In this document: positions 50,888-59,967 of the stretch, piece after piece
How the letters are laid out: the number at the start of each line of letters is the position of its first letter
Position numbering within the stretch: position 1 is the stretch's first letter
Assembly: GCF_036499745.1 (NCBI RefSeq)
Contig: NZ_DASYDG010000026.1
Location: 62,001-126,000 of the forward strand
DNA: 64,000 nucleotides
Direction: 5' to 3'
Source of the DNA: Pinirhizobacter sp036499745
Lineage (GTDB): Bacteria; Pseudomonadota; Gammaproteobacteria; Xanthomonadales; Rhodanobacteraceae
The notes under the pieces: model-generated
Database searches by the model: none
The model's input: the letters and a program-made list of their open reading frames with translations, nothing else
What the model was told of the DNA's origin: nothing
Position numbers and translations under genes: made by a program

Positions 50888-52429
50888 CTAGTGCCCGCCG
50901 CCACCGCCTGAGGTGAAGGGCGGCCTGGCGAACCAGATCAGCACGAAAGCCACGCCGAACATCCAGGCGAAGATGTAGAACACGTCATTCACTGCCAGCG
51001 TCGCCGCCTGCATGTCAACGATGCGATTGAGCGCGGCGTGGCCAGTGGGCCCGGTGGCGCCCGTCATCTGTACCCGGTCGAGGAATTCCGTGGTGGCGCG
51101 CCCACTATCGGTGTGCTCGCTCAGGATCGCGTGGTGATAGGTTGTTCGATGCGAGTACATGGTGGTGCTCACTGCCGTGGCCACGCTGCCTGAAAGCGTA
51201 CGGAAGAAGTTCGACAGGCCCGATGCGCTTGCCACTTCCGAATCCGGGATGCCGGACAGGATGATCTGGTTCACCGGCACGAAGAACAGTGCAATGCCCG
51301 CGCCCATCAGGAAGCGCGGCAACGCGAGGTGGAAATATGATGCATCGGTATTGAGCCGCGACATCCAGAACGAACACGCGGCGAAGACGGCGAAACCCAC
51401 GCAATTGAGCGCGCGCAGATCGAATTTGTTCTGGAATGCACCCACGAGTGGCGACATGAATATCGCCAGTATGCCGATGGGTGCCACCACGAAGCCTGCC
51501 CAGGTGGCGTTGTAGCCCATCACCTCCTGCACCCATTGGGGCATCACCACGGTACCGCCGAAGAAGGCGAACATGCCCACGGACAGGCAGGTAACGCCAA
51601 CCAGGAAATTCCGATGCGTGAGCAGCTTCAGGTTCACCACCGGGTGATCGCTCATCAGCTCCCACGCCACCAGGAAGGTAAGGCAGATCGCAGAAACGAC
51701 GGCAAGCATGGTGATCAGCTTGGATGTGAACCAGTCATCGTCGTTGCCGTTGTCCAGCATGAACTGCAGGCAGCCGACACCCACCGCCAGCAAGAACAGG
51801 CCGATCACGTCGATCGGCACCTTCACCCGCTTGCTCTCCCTCTTGGACAGAAGCGTGACCGTTACCAGCACCGCGAACACGCCAACGGGAACGTTGATGA
51901 AGAATATCCACGACCAGTGATAGTTGTCGGTGATCCAGCCACCCAGGATCGGGCCGAACACCGGCGCTACCACCACCGTCATCGCCCATAGCGCCAGTGC
52001 GATCGGCCTTCGCGCCACAGGGTAATTGTTCAATAGCAGTGTCTGTGACAACGGAACCATCGGCCCGGACACCGCGCCCTGAAGAAGGCGGAACACGATC
52101 AGCATCGGCATGCTGGTGGAAAAGCCGCACAGCATCGAGAAAATGACGAAAAGCGAGACGGAGAACGTGAAGGTCTTGACCTCCCCGTAGCGCCTGGCGA
52201 TGAAGCCGGTCAGCGGCTGCATCACCGCACTGGCCATCGAATATGCACTGATCGCCATGGTGCCTTCGGTGGCACTCACACCTACATTGCCGGCAATGGT
52301 GCGCACCGACACGTTGACGATGGAGATATCCAGAACCTCCATGAACGTGGCCAGCGCCACGCCGCCGGTAAGCAGCACCAGCGCACCGCCCGTCAGCGGC
52401 GGTAGCGCGGGTTTCGAGCCGTCGGCCAC
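50888..52429 (-). CDS. emrB: EmrB-type MFS multidrug transporter (DHA2)
   Basis: The 513-residue protein has 14 predicted membrane helices, as in drug:H+ antiporter family 2. FMEVLDISIVNVSV (motif D1 of the family), GFIARRYGEVK (motif A) and GPILGGWITDNYHWSWIFFINVP (motif C, given in parts) are visible. It works as the inner-membrane pump with the adjacent adaptor and outer-membrane channel. It converges with nrdB, with five bases between stops. The exported drug or metabolite is unknown. Confidence 0.93.
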   Translation of the reverse strand: MADGSKPALPPLTGGALVLLTGGVALATFMEVLDISIVNVSVRTIAGNVGVSATEGTMAISAYSMASAVMQPLTGFIARRYGEVKTFTFSVSLFVIFSMLCGFSTSMPMLIVFRLLQGAVSGPMVPLSQTLLLNNYPVARRPIALALWAMTVVVAPVFGPILGGWITDNYHWSWIFFINVPVGVFAVLVTVTLLSKRESKRVKVPIDVIGLFLLAVGVGCLQFMLDNGNDDDWFTSKLITMLAVVSAICLTFLVAWELMSDHPVVNLKLLTHRNFLVGVTCLSVGMFAFFGGTVVMPQWVQEVMGYNATWAGFVVAPIGILAIFMSPLVGAFQNKFDLRALNCVGFAVFAACSFWMSRLNTDASYFHLALPRFLMGAGIALFFVPVNQIILSGIPDSEVASASGLSNFFRTLSGSVATAVSTTMYSHRTTYHHAILSEHTDSGRATTEFLDRVQMTGATGPTGHAALNRIVDMQAATLAVNDVFYIFAWMFGVAFVLIWFARPPFTSGGGGGH

Positions 52430-52432
52430 GCC

Positions 52433-53911
52433 TTAGTGCCCGGTGGTTCGGACATCGGGGGTGTCGTCCCGACCCCGCGTCTTCGTGCTTGTTATCGGTT
52501 GTGTCGACACGGTGTTGTCACGAATGATTTCCTCCGCCCTTTCGTCGGCCCGGGTCATCTCCTGCGCATACACCTCGGTGGTAGCCAACGGTTTGCTGCG
52601 CGGCGATTCGGCCAGCACCTTGCCATCCCGGTCGTGGGTATCGACCTTGATGTAAGTGGACAGTCCGATCCGCAGGGGAAAGCGCTTCAACGAATCCTCG
52701 TCGATGGCAATGCGCACGGGGAGGCGTTGCACGACCTTGATCCAGTTGCCCGTGGCGTTCTCGGCCGGAAGCAACGAGAAGGCACTACCGGTGCCTGCGG
52801 TCAGGCCTACAACGTGACCGTGGTACTTCACCTTCGAATACATGTCGGTGGTAATTTCCACCGGCTGGCCGATGCGGATGTTCTGCAGCTGCGTTTCCTT
52901 GAAATTCGCATCCACCCACAGATCAAGCAGCGGCACCACGGTAATCAGGTCCTGCCCTGGCTGCACGCGCTGGCCCACCTGCACCTGGCGGCGTGCTGCA
53001 TAGCCATCGATCGGCGAGACGATCGCGTTACGGCTGGAGTTGACCCATGCATTGCGGAACTGCGCACGCGCACGCACCACGGCCGGGAAATTGTGCACGT
53101 CGGTGCCGTCCACCTGCGCGTGCGCGGCCCGGGCCTGAGCCTGGGCCTGCTTCAGCGAGGCCATCGCACCCTGCATCTGCCGACGCTCGCTGTCGACTTC
53201 TTCCTGGGAGACGGCACGGGTACCCAGCAGCGGATGGCGCCTTTCGTAGTTGTCCTTTGCCACGCGGTATTGCGCTTCAGCCTGGACGATGGCGGCGTCG
53301 GCCTGCGCGGCCTGGGCGTTGCCCTGCTGGGCCTGGCGCACGGCCTGGGCCAGTTCCCCTTCGGCATTCATCAGGCTGACCGAAGCATCTACAGGATCCA
53401 GCCGAAGCAATACCTGACCGGCATGCACGCGTTCGGTTTCCTCCACGGCCACTTCGGTGACCGTGCCCGCTACGCGCGGGGAGATCGTCACCATGTCGCC
53501 CTTGACGTAGGCGTCGTCGGTGGTTTCGCGCTGGCTCAGTACCAGTACGTCATATAGCAACCAGGCAAGTCCTGCCAGCACGAACACCAGCGCGATGATG
53601 CCCATGACGATGAAGCGTTTGCGCTTCTGCTTGCGTTCCTCTTCCGGGGATTTTTTCTTTTCGTCGTCCTGCGTTTCCTTCTTGTCCTTGCCCGGGCCAT
53701 CCTTCCCGTTGTCCTTCCCCTCACCTTTCTCGCCGCCTTCATCCTTGCCCTCATCGCCGTCGTTGCCTTTATCGGCGTCATCGCTATCCTGCGCGGCGCG
53801 TGCATCTTCGTCGGGCGGCGCATCGCCATACTTATGCAGGTATTTGTAGCGATACTTGTACAAGGGAAGGTCGCCCTCTTCGTGGCCGGGCTCGTCGTTC
53901 TCGGAGGTCAT
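52433..53911 (-). CDS. emrA: EmrA-type HlyD adaptor with a long charged cytoplasmic extension
   Basis: The 492-residue membrane fusion protein has one membrane helix at about 101-123. A lipoyl/coiled-coil region follows (RETTDDAYVKGDMVTISPRV, typical for EmrA) and a beta-barrel near residue 350. The unusual part is the first 95 residues. This stretch is a low-complexity Asp/Glu/Lys/Gly domain opening with DLPLYKYRYKYLHKYGD, absent from ordinary EmrA. The gene overlaps the channel gene by four bases and precedes emrB by three, making a three-gene operon. Confidence 0.9.
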   Translation of the reverse strand: MTSENDEPGHEEGDLPLYKYRYKYLHKYGDAPPDEDARAAQDSDDADKGNDGDEGKDEGGEKGEGKDNGKDGPGKDKKETQDDEKKKSPEEERKQKRKRFIVMGIIALVFVLAGLAWLLYDVLVLSQRETTDDAYVKGDMVTISPRVAGTVTEVAVEETERVHAGQVLLRLDPVDASVSLMNAEGELAQAVRQAQQGNAQAAQADAAIVQAEAQYRVAKDNYERRHPLLGTRAVSQEEVDSERRQMQGAMASLKQAQAQARAAHAQVDGTDVHNFPAVVRARAQFRNAWVNSSRNAIVSPIDGYAARRQVQVGQRVQPGQDLITVVPLLDLWVDANFKETQLQNIRIGQPVEITTDMYSKVKYHGHVVGLTAGTGSAFSLLPAENATGNWIKVVQRLPVRIAIDEDSLKRFPLRIGLSTYIKVDTHDRDGKVLAESPRSKPLATTEVYAQEMTRADERAEEIIRDNTVSTQPITSTKTRGRDDTPDVRTTGH

Positions 53912-55431
53912 TGCGTCTCATCCTTCGCCGTGGCGGCCGGCAGCGCGGGCAGATGGTCGGTGTGGTAGCCGCCGCCCAGCGCGTTGATCAGGGTCAGGTT
54001 GGTGGAGAGCAACTGGGCTGCCAATTGCAGCTGTGAATCCTTTTGTTCGATCACTTGCAACTGCGTGGTGATGTACTGGCGGTCGTCGATAATGCCGCGG
54101 TTGCGGCGCTCGCCGGTGCGGCGGTCCTGCGACACGTTGGCCTGCAGGGACAACGCCTGCTGGGTCTGTTCCGCACCCAGTTGCTGCATGGTCAGGATCT
54201 GCCGCGAGACATCCTGCGCGGCCTGCACTACGGCGGCGTTGTAGGCGGCCACGGCGGTATCGAGCGCGGCCTGGCTGGATTCCACAGCAGCCTTCAGCCG
54301 CCCGCCGGAATAAATCGGCAACTGGATGGATGGCCCGACATTGCCCAGGGCAAGGTCCGTGCGCGTGCCTGAGCCCAGGTCAGGCCACGTGCGCAGGAAG
54401 GCGCCAAGCGCCATCAAGCTCACATCCGGGTAATAGGCCTTGCGCGCCGAATCGATGCTGCGAGAGGCAGCCTCGATCTGCCAGCGTGCCGCTACGATGT
54501 CCGGACGACGGGCAATCAGTTCAAGCCGCGCATCCGGTGGCAGCGTGGTATCGGCCACCGGCAAGGGGCGGGCATCGAGCTTGCCCAGTTCCTGTGGCGA
54601 GACACCGACGATGGCCGCCAGCTGGGCAAGATCCAGCGCAGCGCCCCCTTCGAGCGCCGCCAATTGCTGGCGCTGGCTGGCCAACTGTGCGTCCGCCTGG
54701 TCCATTGTCGTCGGATCATCCAGGCCATGGTCGACACGCAATTTCACCAACCCGCGAAAGTCCTCCGCCTGATGTTCTGCCTCGTGCGCCAGCGCCAGCC
54801 GCGCGTTGATGGCCTGCCAATTGAAGTAGGTCATCGCCACGTTGAGCTGCAGTGACGACGAGGCCGTCGCACGTTCGGCTTCCGCGGCACGTGCCTGGCC
54901 CACCGCCGCGGCCACGGCATCCTTCTGCTTGCCCCACAGGTCGAGATCCCAGGTGAACAAGGCGCCGGCGATGACGTTGTTGCTCCAGCTCCTGCCGGGG
55001 TCGAGCTGGAATCCCTGGGTGCTGCCGGTGGCACCCGGCGCCTGGCCGTGCAGTTTTATGTCGCTGAAGCCATGACTGCCATCGAGCAAGCCACGTACCT
55101 GTGGGCTCAGGTTGGCCTTCTGCGTATCCACCGCGCGCAGCGCCGTGCGGTAGCGCGCGTCGGCCTGCTCGAGGTTGGGGGAATCCTTGGTGGCAAGGTC
55201 GATCAGCCGATCGAGCTGCGGATCGTCGTAGCGCTTCCACCACTCAGGGGAGGGCCATCCAGCGATTCCCGTGGGCGTGCCGGCCAGCGGTACTTCATCG
55301 CGGGGCGTATAGGCTGGTGGCCGCACCGGCGGTGCGCAGGCGGCGAGCGCCGGCACCAGGGCAGCAAATAGGCACCGGGCCATACGCGGGCGCCAGGGCC
55401 CGCGGCCCAGCCGCGCAAGGGTACTCACCAT
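53908..55431 (-). CDS. Outer-membrane efflux lipoprotein (NodT/OprM type)
   Basis: The 507-residue product is an outer-membrane factor of a tripartite pump. It carries a lipoprotein signal with the lipobox ALAAC, a PEWWKRYDDPQLDRLI start typical of NodT proteins, and two repeated TolC-like helical-barrel halves. IARRPDIVAARWQIEAASRS marks the second half. ATG 55431 fits the signal peptide; ATG 55386 is an alternative. It is the first gene of the OMF-emrA-emrB operon, and no regulator sits beside it. Confidence 0.9.
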   Translation of the reverse strand: MVSTLARLGRGPWRPRMARCLFAALVPALAACAPPVRPPAYTPRDEVPLAGTPTGIAGWPSPEWWKRYDDPQLDRLIDLATKDSPNLEQADARYRTALRAVDTQKANLSPQVRGLLDGSHGFSDIKLHGQAPGATGSTQGFQLDPGRSWSNNVIAGALFTWDLDLWGKQKDAVAAAVGQARAAEAERATASSSLQLNVAMTYFNWQAINARLALAHEAEHQAEDFRGLVKLRVDHGLDDPTTMDQADAQLASQRQQLAALEGGAALDLAQLAAIVGVSPQELGKLDARPLPVADTTLPPDARLELIARRPDIVAARWQIEAASRSIDSARKAYYPDVSLMALGAFLRTWPDLGSGTRTDLALGNVGPSIQLPIYSGGRLKAAVESSQAALDTAVAAYNAAVVQAAQDVSRQILTMQQLGAEQTQQALSLQANVSQDRRTGERRNRGIIDDRQYITTQLQVIEQKDSQLQLAAQLLSTNLTLINALGGGYHTDHLPALPAATAKDETQ

Positions 55432-55540
55432 CTGGAAAATTCCCGGGCCGGTGAAGAACAGTGGGCGACGTGGGGAACTTTCCGTCACCAACGACCGGGG
55501 AATTTGCAGTGAGCTGCGTGGTCATCCCGTGAGGATGGAC

Positions 55541-56068
55541 TTACCAGATGAGGTCGTCGGGCACCTTGAACTGGCTGTAGAACGCGTCTTCCGTGCCGTC
55601 GCTGGTGCCAGCCTGCGCATGATCGACAACGATCAGCGAAGCATCGCGTTCACGAATTTTTTCCCCGGCGCCACGGGGCAGTACTTCGTAACCGTCGCCA
55701 TGACGCACGACTACCAGCTCACCGGCAGCCAACTGGGCGCGCATGGGTTCGTCAACCAGGAAACTGGCGATGGCGTTGCCGTCGGTGAAGCGATAGCTGA
55801 TCTCGCCCTTTCGCGACAGGCGGTGTTCGGCAACGATCTGCTTCACCTGCGCCTGGCGTTCGGCCGCGCGCTGCTTCTCGTTACGGTCTGCGGCAATGGC
55901 TCGGTCACGCTCGGCTTTCTCGCGCTGGGCGTCCGTAGTCTGCGTGACCACTGGTGCGGGAGCCGCCTTGCCATGGCGTTGCTTGTTCTGCTCGCGGACG
56001 ACCTCGGCCACCTTGGCCTTTTTTACCAGGCCGGCCTTGAGCAGTTGTTCCTGCAATGGATTGCGCAT
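55541..56068 (-). CDS. DUF2058 family nucleoid/regulatory-type protein
   Basis: The 175-residue protein has the DUF2058 (YaiL-like) start MRNPLQEQLLKAGLVKKAK. A long charged helix rich in Arg, Lys, Glu and Gln spans about residues 20-85. The C-terminal domain with YRFTDGNAIASFLVDE and DDLIW follows. The biochemical function of the family is not known. A TAGAAT -10-like element lies upstream. Confidence 0.85.
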   Translation of the reverse strand: MRNPLQEQLLKAGLVKKAKVAEVVREQNKQRHGKAAPAPVVTQTTDAQREKAERDRAIAADRNEKQRAAERQAQVKQIVAEHRLSRKGEISYRFTDGNAIASFLVDEPMRAQLAAGELVVVRHGDGYEVLPRGAGEKIRERDASLIVVDHAQAGTSDGTEDAFYSQFKVPDDLIW

Positions 56069-56101
56069 GATCTTGCTGAGAATCGGTGAATACGGCCCGA
56101 C

Positions 56102-56107
56102 ATTCTA
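56102..56107 (-). promoter_or_regulatory. -10-like hexamer for the DUF2058 gene
   Basis: On the minus strand this reads TAGAAT, 33 bases before the DUF2058 start, leaving a normal short leader. Confidence 0.35.
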
Positions 56108-56131
56108 ACGCCATGGTGACCGACACCATTT

Positions 56132-56165
56132 TGTATACATGACAGGTAATAGCATGGGGATCCCC
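56132..56165. promoter_or_regulatory. Palindromes TGTATACA and GGGGATCCCC upstream of the aldo/keto reductase
   Basis: TGTATACA (56132-56139) and GGGGATCCCC (56156-56165) are perfect palindromes in the spacer between divergent DUF2058 and reductase genes. They may be operator sites. No adjacent regulator gene accompanies the reductase. Confidence 0.3.
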
Positions 56166-56187
56166 TCCCCTCGCATTGGAGCATTCG

Positions 56188-57180
56188 ATGCTTACCCGAA
56201 ACCTCGGCCGCAACGGCCCTTCCATTTCCGCGATCGGCCTCGGCTGCATGGGCATGAGCGAGTTCTACGGCAGCCTGGACGACGCTGAATCCATCGCCAC
56301 CATTCACCGCGCGCTGGAACTGGGTATCAACTTCCTCGATACCTCCGACGCCTACGGCCCGCACACCAACGAGGTGCTGGTGGGCAAGACCATCGCTGGC
56401 AAGCGCGACAAGGTGTTTCTGGCCACCAAGTTCGGCATCGTGCGCGATCCGGCCGATCCCCAGGCGCGCGGCGTGAACGGCCGCCCGGAATACGTGCGCA
56501 AGTCCTGCGACGACAGCCTCAAACGCCTGGGCGTGGACTATATCGATCTGTACTACCAGCACCGGGTAGACCGCGACACGCCGATCGAGGAAACCGTCGG
56601 CGCCATGGCCGAGCTGGTGAAGGCCGGCAAGGTGCGTCACCTTGGCCTTTCCGAGGCATCGGCCGCCACCATTGAACGGGCACACAAGGTGCATCCCATC
56701 GCCGCGCTGCAGACGGAATATTCCCTGTGGACGCGCGACCCGGAAACCACCGGCACGATCGATGCCTGTCGCAAGCTCGGCATCGCTTTGGTGGCCTATA
56801 GCCCGCTGGGACGGGGCTTTCTTACCGGATCGATCAAGAGCCCAGACGATTTCGACGCCGACGACTACCGCCGCAACAACCCACGGTTCCAGGGCGAGAA
56901 TTTCACCCGCAACCTGAAACTGGTGGAACAGGTGCGCAAGCTCGCCGCCGACAAGGGATGCACGCCCTCGCAACTGGCCCTGGCCTGGGTACTGGCGCAG
57001 GGTGACGACATCTTGCCGATCCCCGGCACCAAGCGGCGCAAATACCTGGAAGAAAACGCCCACGCCATCGAAGTGAAGCTGGAGAAATCCGAGCTTGAGC
57101 AACTGGACAAGGCCTTCCCGGCCGATGCCGCCGCGGGTGATCGCTACGCCGCTGCCATGATGAAGTCGGTCAACGCCTGA
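56188..57180 (+). CDS. Aldo/keto reductase
   Basis: The 330-residue NADPH-dependent oxidoreductase has a TIM-barrel AKR pattern: GLGCMGMSEFYG, then NFLDTSDAYGPHTNE with the catalytic Asp and Tyr. KVFLATKFG holds the Lys and LYYQHRVD the His. It belongs to the AKR13-like group of plant and bacterial reductases that act on small aldehydes. GGAG seven bases before ATG 56188 sets the start. The physiological substrate is unknown. Confidence 0.92.
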   Translation: MLTRNLGRNGPSISAIGLGCMGMSEFYGSLDDAESIATIHRALELGINFLDTSDAYGPHTNEVLVGKTIAGKRDKVFLATKFGIVRDPADPQARGVNGRPEYVRKSCDDSLKRLGVDYIDLYYQHRVDRDTPIEETVGAMAELVKAGKVRHLGLSEASAATIERAHKVHPIAALQTEYSLWTRDPETTGTIDACRKLGIALVAYSPLGRGFLTGSIKSPDDFDADDYRRNNPRFQGENFTRNLKLVEQVRKLAADKGCTPSQLALAWVLAQGDDILPIPGTKRRKYLEENAHAIEVKLEKSELEQLDKAFPADAAAGDRYAAAMMKSVNA

Positions 57181-57188
57181 GGCGGCGT

Positions 57189-57194
57189 TACAAT
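57189..57194 (+). promoter_or_regulatory. -10-like hexamer for queF
   Basis: TACAAT lies 27 bases before ATG 57222, giving a short leader. Confidence 0.4.
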
Positions 57195-57221
57195 GGCTGT
57201 TTTCCACCCGGAAAACACGCC

Positions 57222-58040
57222 ATGGGTTCCGTCGAAGCCTCGCCGCTGGGCCAGCACACCGCCTACGCCGACCACTATGACGCCAGTTTGTTGTTCCCCA
57301 TTCCGCGCGCCGAAAAGCGCGCGGAACTGGGGTTGACCGGCGACCTGCCGTTCTGCGGCGTGGACGTATGGAACGCCTATGAGCTGTCGTGGCTCGAACC
57401 CAACGGCAAACCGCGCGTGGCCGTGGCCGAATTCCGCGTGCCGGCGGCCTCGCCGAACATCATCGAATCAAAATCTTTCAAGCTGTACCTCAACGGCTTC
57501 GCCGGCGAGCGCATCGAGGAAACCCTGCTGGCCGAAACACTGCAACGCGACCTTTCGGCAGCCGCCGGCGCCGGGGTGAGCGTGGTGCTGCTGGCGCCCG
57601 GCGCGTTGGATGGATCGAAACTTGCCGAGCCGCCGGGGGAGTTGATCGACGGGCTGCAGGTTGCCATCGACCACTACGGGCCACCGCAGGCCGGGTTTCT
57701 CGGCACCGGCGATGGCGCCGTCGAAGAGTCGCTGGTATCCCACCTGCTGAAGTCCAACTGCCCGGTCACCGGCCAGCCCGACTGGGGCAGCGTGCAAGTG
57801 GACTACGCGGGCGCACCCATCGATCGTGAAGGGCTGCTCCGGTACATCGTGTCCTTCCGCAACCACAATGAATTCCACGAGCAGTGTGTTGAACGGATCT
57901 GGATGGACATCGCCCGGGAATGCCGGCCTACGCGGCTTTCCGTCTATGGCCGCTATACCCGTCGCGGCGGCCTGGATATCAATCCCTTCCGCAGCAGTGA
58001 GCCGGCGAGCCCCGCCAACCCCCGGGGTGCCCGCCAGTAG
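57222..58040 (+). CDS. queF: NADPH-dependent 7-cyano-7-deazaguanine reductase QueF (type II)
   Basis: QueF reduces preQ0 to preQ1 in queuosine synthesis. The 272-residue protein is the long, two-domain bimodular form. The catalytic cysteine is Cys180 in SNCPVTGQPDW, with Asp187 in the same motif. ESKSFKLYLNGF in the first half and FHEQCVERIW later are also diagnostic. Other queuosine genes are not in the window, so this is a solitary pathway gene. Confidence 0.96.
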   Translation: MGSVEASPLGQHTAYADHYDASLLFPIPRAEKRAELGLTGDLPFCGVDVWNAYELSWLEPNGKPRVAVAEFRVPAASPNIIESKSFKLYLNGFAGERIEETLLAETLQRDLSAAAGAGVSVVLLAPGALDGSKLAEPPGELIDGLQVAIDHYGPPQAGFLGTGDGAVEESLVSHLLKSNCPVTGQPDWGSVQVDYAGAPIDREGLLRYIVSFRNHNEFHEQCVERIWMDIARECRPTRLSVYGRYTRRGGLDINPFRSSEPASPANPRGARQ

Positions 58041-58143
58041 TATTCACGCCTTCATCATGGCTTCAGGGCGCTTGCCTTTACCTGTAGGGCATGTAGTCTG
58101 CCGCCCTGTGCCTTAAACCCACTCGATTCACGGAACACCACCC

Positions 58144-58728
58144 ATGACGCCTTCCACCCGTAGCTTCATTTTCCCCGCCGCCACGCTGGCCGCTCTGCTT
58201 GCCCTGAGCGCCTGTGGCAAGCATGACGATGGCCAGCAGGCCGCCCCGGCCGGCGCCAGCACAGCCCCGGCAGCTCCCGCTCCAGCGGCCACCGCCCCGG
58301 CTCCGGCCACCAGCGCGCCCGCCGCCGCCAGCACGACGGCTGCCGCCGCAGCGCCTGCTGCCCCTGCCGCCGCACCCGCACCTGCTGCCGCCAGCTTCAA
58401 GGTCGACACGGTGACCCTGGGCTCAGTGGTCGGTAACGACCACAAGGTATCGAAGGCCAAGACCTCCTTCGCCCCGACCGACAAGGCCATCTATGCCTCG
58501 GTCGCCACCGACGGCAGCACGCCGGGCAGCAACCTGAGTGCGAAGTGGACCTTCGAAGACGGCTCGGCAGTGAGCGACACCAGCAAGACGGTCGCGACTG
58601 ACGGCCCGGCCGTCACCACCTTCAAGGTTCAGAACCCGAGCGAGTGGCCGGAAGGCAAGTACAAGCTCGTGGTGGCAGTAGACGGCAAAGCCGCCGCCAC
58701 GCAGGACTTCGACGTCAAGAAGAAGTAA
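58144..58728 (+). CDS. Lipoprotein with a long Ala/Pro linker and a C-terminal beta domain
   Basis: The 194-residue product has a lipoprotein signal with the lipobox LSAC (Cys24), then about 55 residues that are almost only Ala, Pro, Ser and Thr. A compact domain of about 105 residues follows. The domain (DTVTLGSVVGNDHKVSK, then AIYASVATDGSTPGSNLSAKW and YKLVVAVDGK) looks like an immunoglobulin-like beta sandwich. The linker would hold it away from the membrane. No functional family is assigned. Confidence 0.7.
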   Translation: MTPSTRSFIFPAATLAALLALSACGKHDDGQQAAPAGASTAPAAPAPAATAPAPATSAPAAASTTAAAAAPAAPAAAPAPAAASFKVDTVTLGSVVGNDHKVSKAKTSFAPTDKAIYASVATDGSTPGSNLSAKWTFEDGSAVSDTSKTVATDGPAVTTFKVQNPSEWPEGKYKLVVAVDGKAAATQDFDVKKK

Positions 58729-58756
58729 GTCGCGGTTAGCTACCGTTACGGAAAAG

Positions 58757-58783
58757 AGGGCGTCCCGATGGGCGCCCTTTTTT
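58757..58783 (+). terminator. Rho-independent terminator
   Basis: AGGGCGTCC pairs with GGGCGCCCT (one G-T pair) around CGAT and runs into six T residues. Confidence 0.85.
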
Positions 58784-58982
58784 ATGGGCGCTCGGAAATA
58801 CGTGCTTTCCAGGGGCGTTGTGTACGGCGTGCAAAGATGCGGTGAGTCGCTACCTCACCGCTCGCATACACCAGCGTCAATACCCAAATGCGCTAATTCC
58901 CACGCCAGCCGAGCCAACGGACTGGATAACACCACCCGTGCCAGGCTTGACGCCGGGCTTACCGAATGAGGAGACCCCATCC

Positions 58983-59156
58983 ATGCTTCATTACGCCGTC
59001 GTATTCCTGGTTATCGCCTTGATCGCCGCCGTGTTCGGCTTTACCGGCATCGCCGCGGGCGCCGCGAGCATCGCCAAGATCCTGTTCGTGGTCTTCATCA
59101 TCCTGTTCGTGCTGTCGCTGATCTTCGGAGGCTTCCGCCGCGGTCCCAGAATCTAG
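58983..59156 (+). CDS. DUF1328 small membrane protein (YtjA-like)
   Basis: The 57-residue protein has two membrane helices (HYAVVFLVIALIAAVFGF and ILFVVFIILFVLSLIFG) and the family loop GIAAGAASIAKI. GGAG lies nine bases upstream. DUF1328 proteins are conserved, stress-linked small membrane proteins of unknown role. About 200 bases between the previous terminator and this gene show no convincing gene. Confidence 0.88.
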   Translation: MLHYAVVFLVIALIAAVFGFTGIAAGAASIAKILFVVFIILFVLSLIFGGFRRGPRI

Positions 59157-59198
59157 CGCCGCTGTCGTTCCGCCATTGCCCCCGTTGATGGGGAAGAA

Positions 59199-59230
59199 GA
59201 GCCCTGCGTTCGACGCGGGGCTTTTCTTTT
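59199..59230 (+). terminator. Rho-independent terminator
   Basis: AGCCCTGCG pairs with CGCGGGGCT (one G-T pair) around TTCGA and is followed by a T-rich tract. Confidence 0.8.
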
Positions 59231-59320
59231 ATGCAGGTTCTCACGAAGGCTGCACCCCGCGTTGACCCCCACAGCGCGATGCTCAGCCTACGTTGATATC
59301 GCAGAAAGGAAAAAGCGCCC

Positions 59321-59869
59321 ATGAATTTCCGCCGACAGAGCATCCTGAGCATTGCACTCGTCACCGCCCTGGGCGCCGCCGCGCTGCCGGCACCGGCCCA
59401 GCAACCGCAGGCACAGCCTGGTGCGCAGAAGGTGCCTTCGGCAGACGCCGCCTTCGTGCGCGATGCCAGCGCCGCGGGCCTGGGTGAAATCGGCCTGAGC
59501 CAGCTGGCTTCGCAGAAGGCCGCCAGCGACGAGGTGAAGAATTTCGCCGGCACCATGATCACCGATCACACCGCCGCCAACCAGAAGCTCGCCAGCATCG
59601 CCCAGGGCAAGGGCATTGCGGTGTCCACCGAGCCGATGAAGGCACAAGCCGCCGCCGCGAACAGCCTGAAGCAGTCGCAGGGCACCCAGTTCGATGCCAA
59701 GTACATTTCGTTGATGAAGAAGGATCACGCCAAGGCGATTGAGCTGTTCAAGAAGGAAGCCAATACAGGCCAGGATCCGGAACTGAAGGCCTTCGCCGCC
59801 GAGACGCTGCCCACCATCGAACACCATGCCGATATGGCAGCGAAGCTGACGCCAGGAATGAAGGGCTAG
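59321..59869 (+). CDS. DUF4142 periplasmic protein
   Basis: The 182-residue product has a cleavable signal peptide (MNFRRQSILS to LPAPAQ) and a ferritin-like all-helical DUF4142 domain. FVRDASAAGLGEIGLSQLA and VKNFAGTMITDHTAAN in the first half, and YISLMKKDHAKAIELF in the second, are characteristic. HTAAN and KKDH carry histidines at family positions. The role is unknown, although such proteins are often stress-induced. It probably follows its own promoter. Confidence 0.88.
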   Translation: MNFRRQSILSIALVTALGAAALPAPAQQPQAQPGAQKVPSADAAFVRDASAAGLGEIGLSQLASQKAASDEVKNFAGTMITDHTAANQKLASIAQGKGIAVSTEPMKAQAAAANSLKQSQGTQFDAKYISLMKKDHAKAIELFKKEANTGQDPELKAFAAETLPTIEHHADMAAKLTPGMKG

Positions 59870-59967
59870 ATTCCTAGCGACGGACCGACGCCGACGATGT
59901 CGTTCCAATGGAAGCGTTCGGCGCTGCGGCGCTGGCACCTAAGGCCCGGCTCCGGTTGTCAGTGTAA

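Noticed and set aside
58784..58969. Possible 61-residue ORF between the terminator and the DUF1328 gene
   Set aside because: It begins inside the terminator region, has no ribosome site and no family-like features.
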